Below the pieces are notes generated by a model. It saw only the letters and a program-made list of their open reading frames with translations. It was not told where the DNA came from and did not search any database. A stretch of DNA of 64,000 bases from the NCBI RefSeq assembly GCF_000832305.1, contig NZ_CP010537.1, positions 310,001 to 374,000 on the forward strand. The letters are read 5' to 3'. Shown here one piece after another: positions 19,373 to 27,335 of the stretch. The stretch comes from Cupriavidus basilensis (GTDB lineage: Bacteria > Pseudomonadota > Gammaproteobacteria > Burkholderiales > Burkholderiaceae). The position numbers and the translations under genes were made by a program. Within the stretch, counting starts at the first letter, position 1. The number at the start of each line of letters is the position of its first letter.

Positions 19373-20320
19373 ATGGAGTACAAGGATTACTACGCGATGC
19401 TCGGGGTGGAGCCCACGGCCACGCAGGATGAAATCAAGCGCGCCTACCGCAAGCTGGCGCGCAAGTATCACCCGGACGTCAGCAAGGAGCCGGATGCGGA
19501 GGCCCGCTTCAAGGATGTGGCCGAGGCGTATGTGGCGCTGAAAGACGAGGAGAAGCGCGCCGCTTACGACGACGTGGGGGCGCGGTACAAGAGCGGCCGC
19601 GAGTTCACTCCGCCGCCGGGATGGGATAGCGGCTTCGAATACAGCGGCGGCGAGGCGGATCTCGAGCAAGACCTGGATCGCAGCGATTTCTTCGAGTCGC
19701 TCTTCGGCGCCAGGCATGCGCAGTCTCGCGGCGCGCGAGGCGCTGCCCGCATGGCAGGGGGCGATCACCATGCCAAGGTGCAGATCGATCTGCAGGACGC
19801 CTACCGGGGCGGGCGCCGCACCATCACGCTGCGTACGCCCCAGGCAGACGCCAGTGGGCACGTGCGATTGCAGGAGCGGCAGCTGGAAGTCAATATTCCC
19901 AGGGGCATTCGCACTGGACAGCATCTTCGGCTTGCAGGCCAGGGCGGCCCCGGACTTGGAGACGCTCCCGCCGGCGACCTCTATCTCGAAATCGAGATCG
20001 CGCCGCACCCGCTGTTCCGCGTAGTCGATCGCGATGTCTACCTCGACCTGCCCGTGGCCCCATGGGAAGCCGCCTTGGGCGCCAGCGTCGGCATACCCAC
20101 GCCGGACGGCAGCGTGCAACTCAGCGTGCCGCCGGGCTCGTCGGCGGGCCGCAAGCTGCGGCTCAAGGGCAAGGGCCTTCCCAGCACGCCGCCCGGCGAC
20201 CTGTACGCGGTGCTGTCGATCGTCTTGCCACCCGCGGACACGGAAAAGGCCAATGATGCGTACCGGGAGATGGCCAAGACCTTTAGCGGCTTTGCCCCGC
20301 GCCGTTCACTGGAGGCTTGA
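19373..20320 (+). CDS. cbpA: DnaJ-class co-chaperone, curved DNA-binding protein CbpA
   Basis: 315 aa. N-terminal J domain with HPD at residues 33-35 (KYHPDVSKEPDAEARFK), a G-rich linker (about 75-130) and two C-terminal beta-sandwich substrate domains, with no zinc-finger domain: the class B/CbpA layout. It stimulates DnaK ATPase and can bind DNA as a nucleoid protein. Start ATG 19373 puts the J domain at residue 5. Followed 4 bp later by its modulator gene cbpM. Confidence 0.92.
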   Translation: MEYKDYYAMLGVEPTATQDEIKRAYRKLARKYHPDVSKEPDAEARFKDVAEAYVALKDEEKRAAYDDVGARYKSGREFTPPPGWDSGFEYSGGEADLEQDLDRSDFFESLFGARHAQSRGARGAARMAGGDHHAKVQIDLQDAYRGGRRTITLRTPQADASGHVRLQERQLEVNIPRGIRTGQHLRLAGQGGPGLGDAPAGDLYLEIEIAPHPLFRVVDRDVYLDLPVAPWEAALGASVGIPTPDGSVQLSVPPGSSAGRKLRLKGKGLPSTPPGDLYAVLSIVLPPADTEKANDAYREMAKTFSGFAPRRSLEA

Positions 20321-20324
20321 TGCG

Positions 20325-20642
20325 ATGAGCGATCAAGGCATATCGATGCTGCATGGCGTCCTTGTCGAAGAAGAGGTGCAGTTCACGCTGGTGGAGCTGA
20401 GCGAGGCCTGTCATGCCGACATTGGACAGGTGGTGGCGCTGGTGGAGGAGGGCGTGCTGACGCCGCGCGGAGAAGACGCGCCGCGCTGGCGTTTCGACGG
20501 CGCCACGCTCAAGCGTGCCCGCACGGCGCTGCGCCTGGCGCGCGACCTGGAGCTTGGGGTGGCCGGCGCGGCCGTCGTGCTCGACCTGCTGGACGAGATC
20601 GAGACGTTAAAGGCAAAGCTGCGGCGGGCGAACCTGGCTTGA
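20325..20642 (+). CDS. cbpM: Chaperone modulatory protein CbpM
   Basis: 105 aa of the CbpM/MerR-like family: a single HTH-like helical bundle (FTLVELSEACHAD, then VVALVEEGVLTPRG and WRFDGATLKRARTALRLARDLE) with a C-terminal helix. CbpM binds the J domain of CbpA and blocks its co-chaperone and DNA-binding activity. Gene order and the 4-bp spacing with cbpA support the call. Start ATG 20325. Confidence 0.9.
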   Translation: MSDQGISMLHGVLVEEEVQFTLVELSEACHADIGQVVALVEEGVLTPRGEDAPRWRFDGATLKRARTALRLARDLELGVAGAAVVLDLLDEIETLKAKLRRANLA

Positions 20643-20665
20643 AGAGAAGCGTTTTGCACTCCCAG

Positions 20666-22096
20666 TCACGCCATGTCCCGCACCCTCAGCCGCACCGCCG
20701 GGTCCCCCAGCACCACATAGTTGCGCGCATCGTCCCGTGCCACCCAGCGCAGCGCGATGTCGGCGTCGGGGACGTCGGCGCCCGCGCTGCGGTCCCGCAG
20801 CAAGTCGGCCAGTTCGGTGCTCAGCGCGGCCCAACGGATGTTGAAGCGGTCTGTCGCCTGGCCAATGCGCTCGCCGCGCAGCAGGCTGCCGATCACGTCG
20901 CGGAACCCCTGGGTTTGCGCGTCGGCGCGTTCGGATTGGAAGCCGTAGGCCCACGCCCTGTCGATGTGTCCGAGCACGGCCAGCGCGCCGCCATGCGGAT
21001 GCGCCAGCAGCCGCTGCGGCAGGCGCGCGGTGAAGGGCGCGGGCGCTAGCCGGGTGGGGGCGTTGCCGCCGTGGCCGAAGTTGTCGAAGTCCGGGCAGCC
21101 GGCGCCGTAGCAGGCAAAGCAGAACTGGATAAGGCCGTGGCACTGCGCGTCATCGGGGACGTCCTGCGCGGCGAACCAGTGCTCGGGGCCGATCGCGCCA
21201 TAGCCTGGCCAGTCCTGGCAGACGATCGCGCCCTGGGTGCCGGCAAGCCGCGCATCGTCCGCGCGAAAGCCCATGCCGTGGGAGCCGGTGAAGAGCAGGG
21301 CGGGTGGCCCGTCCGGTCCTTTGCCGCGCAGTACATCTGTCAGCGCGGCTTTGGTGGCGGCCTCGCCCAGCAGCGCCTGCATGGCAAAGCCCTGGCGCTC
21401 ACCCAGAGGCTTGGCTTGCGCGGTGCCCTGGCTGAGCGGGGTGGCCAGCTGCCGCGTGAGCAACTGGGTGGCGCGATCGAAATCAAGGCAGGTGGCGAAC
21501 AGCGCAATCCTGCGCCGGGCGGCCACGCTGGCCATGGTCTCGTAAGCTGTCACGCTGTCCGCATAACTGCGAAAGTCCGCCAGTTGCGGAAAATCCAGCC
21601 GTCCCACCGCCCAGTACAGGTCCAGCGTGTATTGGAAGGCAAACGGGATCTTGTCCGGCGGCCCGACCAGCACGAGGTAGTAGGGCACGCCCAGCGCGGG
21701 GTCGACCACGTTGAGGGAGACACCGTGCCGCGCCAGCCAGGTGGCGGCGCTTTCGCCGGGCAGGCAGCCGTCGGCGCCCTGGAATACCGTGACCTGTCCC
21801 GCCTCGCGGTGCCGCCAGGCGATCAGCGGCGCGAGCGCGTCCAGGTAAGGCGCCGGATCCACGTCGGAGGGAAACAGCAGGCCCCAGCCGGCCTCGTCGA
21901 GCTTGGCGCCGTCGACATCGCCGAGCACCGCATAGGTCTCGGCCTGGCGGGCTTTCTCCGCGGCGCGTTCCGGCGCGCGGCGCAAGGCGTGCTCGTGCGC
22001 GGAGAACCCGGCGATGGCCTGCGCATCGAGGCTGGCGAGCGGGCGTCCGGTGTCGGCCTGGATGCCTAGCGGCATGGGCATGGCGTCGTCGGTCAT
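20666..22096 (-). CDS. Caspase/C25-like putative cysteine peptidase of the CHAT-STAND operon
   Basis: 476 aa, cytosolic (no signal or membrane segment). The core looks like a gingipain-type (C25) or caspase-fold enzyme: a strand ending in LLFTGSHGMGF (His273) and, 56 residues on, a strand QFCFACYGAG (Cys329), the His...Cys dyad order of clan CD peptidases. An upstream block (PYYLVLVGPPDKIPFAFQYTLD then AVGRLDF) resembles the segment preceding the catalytic domain of C25-like proteins. The C-terminus (LGDPAVRLR) also fits that family. Last gene of the four-gene unit, 24 bp after the hydrolase. Proposed role: a protease effector, or the processing target of the operon's CHAT protein. Family inferred by eye; activity unproven. 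Confidence 0.6.
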   Translation of the reverse strand: MTDDAMPMPLGIQADTGRPLASLDAQAIAGFSAHEHALRRAPERAAEKARQAETYAVLGDVDGAKLDEAGWGLLFPSDVDPAPYLDALAPLIAWRHREAGQVTVFQGADGCLPGESAATWLARHGVSLNVVDPALGVPYYLVLVGPPDKIPFAFQYTLDLYWAVGRLDFPQLADFRSYADSVTAYETMASVAARRRIALFATCLDFDRATQLLTRQLATPLSQGTAQAKPLGERQGFAMQALLGEAATKAALTDVLRGKGPDGPPALLFTGSHGMGFRADDARLAGTQGAIVCQDWPGYGAIGPEHWFAAQDVPDDAQCHGLIQFCFACYGAGCPDFDNFGHGGNAPTRLAPAPFTARLPQRLLAHPHGGALAVLGHIDRAWAYGFQSERADAQTQGFRDVIGSLLRGERIGQATDRFNIRWAALSTELADLLRDRSAGADVPDADIALRWVARDDARNYVVLGDPAVRLRVRDMA

Positions 22097-22120
22097 GACT
22101 GGGGCTCCTTGGGTTTGTTC

Positions 22121-23455
22121 TCAGGCCAGCGCGGCTTGCCAGATCAGGTGGGCGACCTCCGGCCCGGCGATGTCGTTGTGGGCGCCGGCAATGCCACTGC
22201 CGTTGCAGATGTACTCACTGGCTTCGATGTTCAGCACCTTGCCGGCCGTCATGGCGTAGTTGCCGTCATACGGTTGCATCGGTGCGTCCGTGGCGGCGTC
22301 GGTGCCCTGGATGCCGAACGCACCGATGGCGCCAAAGGTGGGATAGGTGGGAGATGCCTGCGTGGCGTCGAACGCCACCTGGCCCGCCACGCCGGCCGCC
22401 CAGGGATACAGCGTGCCGACCGCGCTGTCGTGCCGCGAGCGGGTGACCACCAGCGGCCCGCTGACCTTGCCATCGGGCAGCACGTGGTGGCAGTAGCCCG
22501 CCGTGCCCGGGCGCACCGGGATGTCCGGCGCGTACGCCCAGAGCGACATGGCGCCCTGCACCAGCACGCAGGAGGCTGCCGGGCGCCGCAGCGCGGCCGT
22601 GCCGCCAGGGCCGCCCAGCGCGGCGGACATGACGACGGCGCCGAAGCTGTGGCCCATCAGGTGGATGCGCGCCGCCGGCAGCGCGTCGCCGATGCTGTTG
22701 AGCAGCGGGAAGACGCCGCACTCGCCCACGGTCTGGCCGCGCTTTTTCATGGTCCAGAACGAGAGTTGCCGCAGCGGCGCCAGCAGCCCGCCCAGCACCG
22801 GCCCGCCAAACGCGGCGCCCAGCTGGTTGGCTTCGGCGAAGGACGCCGCGGGATCGAAGGGCAGGCGGTCGGCGCCGGCGTCGCCGCCCGGGCCCTCGCT
22901 GCCCAGCGCGAGGGCCTGGTCGAGTTGCAGGTAGGCCTGGCGCACCGGGTCGGGCAGCGTCACGGCATCCGCCTGGGTGCGCGCGGCTTCGAAGATGACG
23001 GCCAGCGCGGCGCGTACCTGTGGCGTATCGCCCAGGCGCTGCGCATAGGCGTCGATCATGGCTTGGGCGCCTTGCGTGCCCGGTCCGGCCAGCGGCGCAA
23101 AGCTGGCGCCGTCGCCCAGTTCCTCGTCGCCCCAAGGCTGGCTGGGCCAGTGCACGCCGATATGGGCAATGGCGAAATCCGGGTGCCGGGCGCGCATGGC
23201 CTGCTCGTCGCCGGCGCTGCGCGCGAACGCGCCGATCCAGCGGTCGTACTGGATGCGCGCCGCGGGCAGGTCGCCCTGCCAGCCGTGGCTCCACAGGAAG
23301 ACATCGGTGGGCGCGGCGGCTTGCCATTGCGCCAGCAAGCGCTCGGACATCCGTCCCGCGATCCCGTCCGGGTCGTCGCTGCGTTCGTTGCCGGCGGCGT
23401 CCAGCGCGAGCAGGGCGTAGGTGGCGCTGGTACCAGCGATGGTCTGGAATGGCAT
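22121..23455 (-). CDS. Alpha/beta hydrolase, putative effector of the CHAT-STAND operon
   Basis: 444 aa without signal peptide. Serine-hydrolase layout: DVFLWSHGWQGD (oxyanion-hole strand, about 51-62), nucleophile elbow GHSFG (Ser270), an acid candidate D343 in RSRHDSAVG and a His candidate H425 in GAHNDIAG. The insert between the first strand and the elbow is long (about 200 residues), which could form a lid. Lies 51 bp after the NTPase gene and 24 bp before the peptidase-like gene, so clearly part of the unit. A lipase/esterase or peptidase acting on host membrane lipids or small molecules is plausible, but the substrate is unknown. Confidence 0.75.
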   Translation of the reverse strand: MPFQTIAGTSATYALLALDAAGNERSDDPDGIAGRMSERLLAQWQAAAPTDVFLWSHGWQGDLPAARIQYDRWIGAFARSAGDEQAMRARHPDFAIAHIGVHWPSQPWGDEELGDGASFAPLAGPGTQGAQAMIDAYAQRLGDTPQVRAALAVIFEAARTQADAVTLPDPVRQAYLQLDQALALGSEGPGGDAGADRLPFDPAASFAEANQLGAAFGGPVLGGLLAPLRQLSFWTMKKRGQTVGECGVFPLLNSIGDALPAARIHLMGHSFGAVVMSAALGGPGGTAALRRPAASCVLVQGAMSLWAYAPDIPVRPGTAGYCHHVLPDGKVSGPLVVTRSRHDSAVGTLYPWAAGVAGQVAFDATQASPTYPTFGAIGAFGIQGTDAATDAPMQPYDGNYAMTAGKVLNIEASEYICNGSGIAGAHNDIAGPEVAHLIWQAALA

Positions 23456-23506
23456 GGCGTGCCTCCCTGGCTTGTCAGGTTCAGTCGATAGATGCAGCGG
23501 ATGCGG

Positions 23507-26500
23507 TCATTGCGCCTCACACGCGCTAGGTGATGGGGTATCGCCCGTGAAGAACTCGGCCTTCTGCCTGGGCGTAAAGCCGCCGCCGACGATGGCGCAG
23601 GCCGCCTGGCGCCACTGCGCCATGTCCAGGTCCCAGATCGCCGCGATCCCGGTGCCCGCCGCGTACAGCCAGCGCCCGTCGTCGCTCACGGATAGCGCGG
23701 CCATCGGCTGCCGCGGGTCGCGATAGAGCGCTTGCGGGATGGGCAGCGGACGATCGGCCTCGGGATCGAGCAGGAACAGGTTGCCGTGGTCATCCCCGGC
23801 GACGACGAATGGCGCATCGGGCGCGGCCAGCGCGGTGATCACGCCTGCGGCATCCTGCTTGAGGATGGTGGCCTTGGCCGGCACCGGCTGGCCCGGCGTT
23901 GTCGCCGAGATTGCTGCCGGCGTTGTTGCCGACATTGCCAAGGGCTTGGGCAATGCCAGGCGATAGACCTTGCCGAGGTAGTTGCCGGCCACCAGCGTGT
24001 CGCCGTGCGCGTCAAAGACCAGGCTGGTGATCTGCCCGCGCGGCAGGCCCTCGAAGCGCTGGGCCATGACAGCCTTTGCATTCGCGCAATCGGCGTCGGC
24101 CGCGGCAACCTGCCACAAGCTGATGCCGTCGTCGTCGGTGACCGCGAGCTCCGCGGTGCCTGGCCGGAAGGCGGCGTACGCAGCATGGGACAGGGCCTCG
24201 GGCAGCGGGATGCGGCAGGCGGCGGCTTCGAGGGTGGCTGCTGTGGACGCCATGGAGGCTGATGGCGCCGCGTGGCGGCTCGCGCCCTGATCTGGCGCCA
24301 GCCGCCATAGCTCCAGCCGCCGGTTCTCCGCGGGCTCACCTGAACGGATTGCCAGCAAGCGCGCGTCGTCGCTGATCGTCAGGCGGGTGCTGGCGCCGGC
24401 CATCACACCGGGCAGGATCGCATCGCCCGTGCCATCGGTCCGCAGCATCCAGACCTGGCCATTGTCGTCCGCCGCTACCAGGCGCTGCGCGCGGCGTGCC
24501 CAGTCGAGTGCCCGCACCGGTGGCGCCAGCAAGTCGATAGGGCGCCGGATGGCCTGCTTGCCCGGCTCGGCCTGCAGCAAGGCGAGCTTGCCATCTTCGG
24601 TCGCGGCCACCAGGGGCGGCGTGATGCCCGTGAGCGCAAGCAGCAGGACAGGCGCGCCCTCGTGCCGGCGCGAGACGATGCGGGCCATCGGGTGCCGCGG
24701 CGCATCGAAGCGCATCTGCAGCAGTTCGCCCTGCTCGGTGGAGGCGTAGAGCCGCTGGTCGCGGCCGGCCAGGGCCAGTCCGGTGATCTGGCTCGGCAGG
24801 TCCAGCAGCTCGGTGCGCGTTGCCCGCATGTGTTCCGGGTCGAGCCGCCAGCGGATCACGCGGCCATCCCAGCCGCCGGAGAGCAGTTGCCGGTCATCGG
24901 TAAACACCAGCCGCACCACGGCGTCGTCGTGCCCCAGCAGCGCCTGTGGCCATAGCTCGCCGTCGGCGGTGCGCCACACGCTGATGCGCCCGCCGCGCGT
25001 GCCCGCCACGGCCAGGCTGCCGTCGGGGCTGACGGCGATGCTGTGGTAGCCCGCGAACCAGTCGGTGTTGTCCGCGGGCGCCGACAGTTCGTGCGCGGGT
25101 GTTGTCAGCACGAAAGGATCCGCCGGGTTCGCCTGCGCCGGCAGGTGCCACAACCTTGCCTTGCCATCGCGCCCCGCGGTGGCGAGCTGCCGCCCCTGGT
25201 CGAACAGCGCCACATCGGTCACACGCAGCGCATGCGCGCGCGCGCTGGCAATCGGGTGCCGCCAGGCGTCTCCACCTTTGGCCAGATCCCACACGACAAT
25301 GTGGCCGCGCTCGTAGCCCGCGACCAGGCGCTGCCCGTCGCTGGATAGGGCGGAGACCGGGCCCCAACCGCCTTCGCGCCCGGCGCCCGCCGGCAGCAGC
25401 AGCACCGTGGCGCGCGCAGGCTGGGCAACGTTCCATAACGCCACGCTGCCGTCCTGCCCACCGGTGGCCAGCGTGCCGGCGCCCGTCAGTGCAAACACGC
25501 GCACGCCTTCGGGGTGCTGGTTCCGGAGCGCGGTCTCGTCCAGGCGCACCGTTGGGGCACCGGGCGCAATCCCGGTGATCTCCATGAGCCAGTGATTCCC
25601 GCCGAGCCGGGCACTCACCCGATAGCCGGCATCGCCCTGCACCTCCAGCGTTTGCTCGTCCGCGCGCGCCAGGTAGGCCTCGATATGCCGGGCACGGTTC
25701 ATGGCGCCGACCAGTGCGCGCCGAAAATCAAAGCCCTCCGGCGGCGCATGGTTGCGCTGGCCGCGCGTGCCCTCCACCGACGCCAGCAGCGCGGCGTCCG
25801 GTGCCGGGCGCGAACCGAGCAGCGAGAACAAGGCGTTTTGCCGCGCGATGTCCTGCTTGGTGGCGCGCAGTTGCCAGGCCAGGATCGCCACGCCAATCAG
25901 CACCAGCAGCCCGATGAGCCCGAGCGCATAGCCAAGCATGCGCCAGCGCCGCGCGCGCTCCCGCTCCGTGCGATGGCGCTGGTAGGCCGCCAGGAACCGG
26001 TTCTCCGCTTCGCTGTGCCGGTCTTCGGCCTCAAGCAAGGTATCGTCGAGTTCCGCGGTGGAGGTGAGCTTGCCGAATACGCCGGGATTCTCGCCGGACA
26101 GCGCCCAGGCCCGCGCCAGCTGTTTCCAGTGCGGCAGGTACTGGGTGCGCCATTGCGCGTTGCTGGCGCGCAGCGGCTCGATCAGCCGGTCGTGGGCCAG
26201 CTCCAGCCACTGCGCGTCCTGGCGGCTTTGCGCGCGCACCAGGTGGTACTGCTGCAGGATGTCCAGCTCGGCCGCGGTGGGCGCGTTGCGCGAGCCCGCA
26301 TCCAGCGTCGCCTGCGCGCGCATGTTGGTGGCGGTGATCAGCTGGCTCTCGATCCAGTCGCGCACCACGCGTTGCCGGATGCGCGTGCCGGTGGCCGCGT
26401 CCAGGGCCATGTTGCAGTAGGAGGCGAGCGCAGCGCTGGTGTCCAGGCGCTGCACCTGCTCAAGCGTGATGGCGCCTGTGCCCGCCGGTGGCCCGGCCGG

Positions 26501-27334
26501 GCCGAAGCACGCCTGCCACAGGCTCAGGCCAACCACCTGCAACTGCACCGGTTCGACATAGCGCCCTTCGCGCAGGCTCACCTGGCCCGCGGCGTCGCGC
26601 GTACGGACCTGGGCCAGATCCTTCACGAGCTGCCGCGCCGCGTCCTCATGGAAATCCACGCCAGCTTCGCGCGCGGGGCCGCGCAGCGCTTCGAGCGCCT
26701 GCTCGCGCGAGAGCAGGTCGATCCGCATGGTGTTGGTGAGCCGTGTCGGCACCAGGTCGCGATAGGCATCGAGCCAGGAGAAGTACTCCTCACGCATCGC
26801 CACCAGCGCCCAGACGGGGCTCCCGCCGCGGCCGAGCAACTCGCCCAGCTGCGCAAAGAACGCTTGCTTGGCGCCAGTGTCGGTGGTGTCGAGTGTGAAG
26901 ATCTCCTCGAACTGGTCGAGCACGACCAGCAGGCGTCGCGCGCGGCCGCCGTGGGCGGGGCCTTCCAGGCGGGCCAGGCACGACAAGAGCGTGTCGCCCG
27001 CGCGCGGCTTGAGTCCGGCGCGCGCGGCCCAGCAGTGCAGCACGCTGGTGACGTAGCGGTTGGCGCCTTCGTACGGCACGCTCACGCGGGCGGTCGGCAA
27101 CACGTCGAAACGATCCGCCAGGCGCTTGCGCAGCCCCGCCTCTATCAGCGAGGTCTTGCCCGCGCCGGATGGCGAGTACAGCAACACGATGCGGTCGGCG
27201 ATCAGGCGGTCGCGCAGCTCCTCGATCTGCGCATCCCGCCCGAAGATCGGATCGGTCTCGCCCAGCGGCATCGGGCCGATGTACGGGCCGTGGGCGCGCT
27301 GCGCGGCGCTGTCGCGGGCAGGATTGGCCGCCAT
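23507..27334 (-). CDS. STAND-type P-loop NTPase with transmembrane segment and WD40 repeats
   Basis: 1275 aa in four parts. (1) NTPase: Walker A SPSGAGKTS (residues 54-62), Walker B LLVVLDQFEE (135-144), a sensor-like VAMREEYFSWL, and a winged-helix-like HDRLIEPLR (381-389), the pattern of novel-STAND NTPases. (2) A charged helical region at about 430-465. (3) One hydrophobic helix (466-488) that should cross the inner membrane. (4) A long WD40 propeller region from about 590 to 1255 with repeated DG-W and SVSDDGRWLYAAGTG-like blades. ATG 27334 lies 1 bp before the CHAT gene's stop codon, with GGAGG inside the end of that gene, so translation is coupled. STAND proteins oligomerise on ligand sensing, here probably by the WD40 part. 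Confidence 0.88.
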   Translation of the reverse strand: MAANPARDSAAQRAHGPYIGPMPLGETDPIFGRDAQIEELRDRLIADRIVLLYSPSGAGKTSLIEAGLRKRLADRFDVLPTARVSVPYEGANRYVTSVLHCWAARAGLKPRAGDTLLSCLARLEGPAHGGRARRLLVVLDQFEEIFTLDTTDTGAKQAFFAQLGELLGRGGSPVWALVAMREEYFSWLDAYRDLVPTRLTNTMRIDLLSREQALEALRGPAREAGVDFHEDAARQLVKDLAQVRTRDAAGQVSLREGRYVEPVQLQVVGLSLWQACFGPAGPPAGTGAITLEQVQRLDTSAALASYCNMALDAATGTRIRQRVVRDWIESQLITATNMRAQATLDAGSRNAPTAAELDILQQYHLVRAQSRQDAQWLELAHDRLIEPLRASNAQWRTQYLPHWKQLARAWALSGENPGVFGKLTSTAELDDTLLEAEDRHSEAENRFLAAYQRHRTERERARRWRMLGYALGLIGLLVLIGVAILAWQLRATKQDIARQNALFSLLGSRPAPDAALLASVEGTRGQRNHAPPEGFDFRRALVGAMNRARHIEAYLARADEQTLEVQGDAGYRVSARLGGNHWLMEITGIAPGAPTVRLDETALRNQHPEGVRVFALTGAGTLATGGQDGSVALWNVAQPARATVLLLPAGAGREGGWGPVSALSSDGQRLVAGYERGHIVVWDLAKGGDAWRHPIASARAHALRVTDVALFDQGRQLATAGRDGKARLWHLPAQANPADPFVLTTPAHELSAPADNTDWFAGYHSIAVSPDGSLAVAGTRGGRISVWRTADGELWPQALLGHDDAVVRLVFTDDRQLLSGGWDGRVIRWRLDPEHMRATRTELLDLPSQITGLALAGRDQRLYASTEQGELLQMRFDAPRHPMARIVSRRHEGAPVLLLALTGITPPLVAATEDGKLALLQAEPGKQAIRRPIDLLAPPVRALDWARRAQRLVAADDNGQVWMLRTDGTGDAILPGVMAGASTRLTISDDARLLAIRSGEPAENRRLELWRLAPDQGASRHAAPSASMASTAATLEAAACRIPLPEALSHAAYAAFRPGTAELAVTDDDGISLWQVAAADADCANAKAVMAQRFEGLPRGQITSLVFDAHGDTLVAGNYLGKVYRLALPKPLAMSATTPAAISATTPGQPVPAKATILKQDAAGVITALAAPDAPFVVAGDDHGNLFLLDPEADRPLPIPQALYRDPRQPMAALSVSDDGRWLYAAGTGIAAIWDLDMAQWRQAACAIVGGGFTPRQKAEFFTGDTPSPSACEAQ

Positions 27335-27335
27335 C

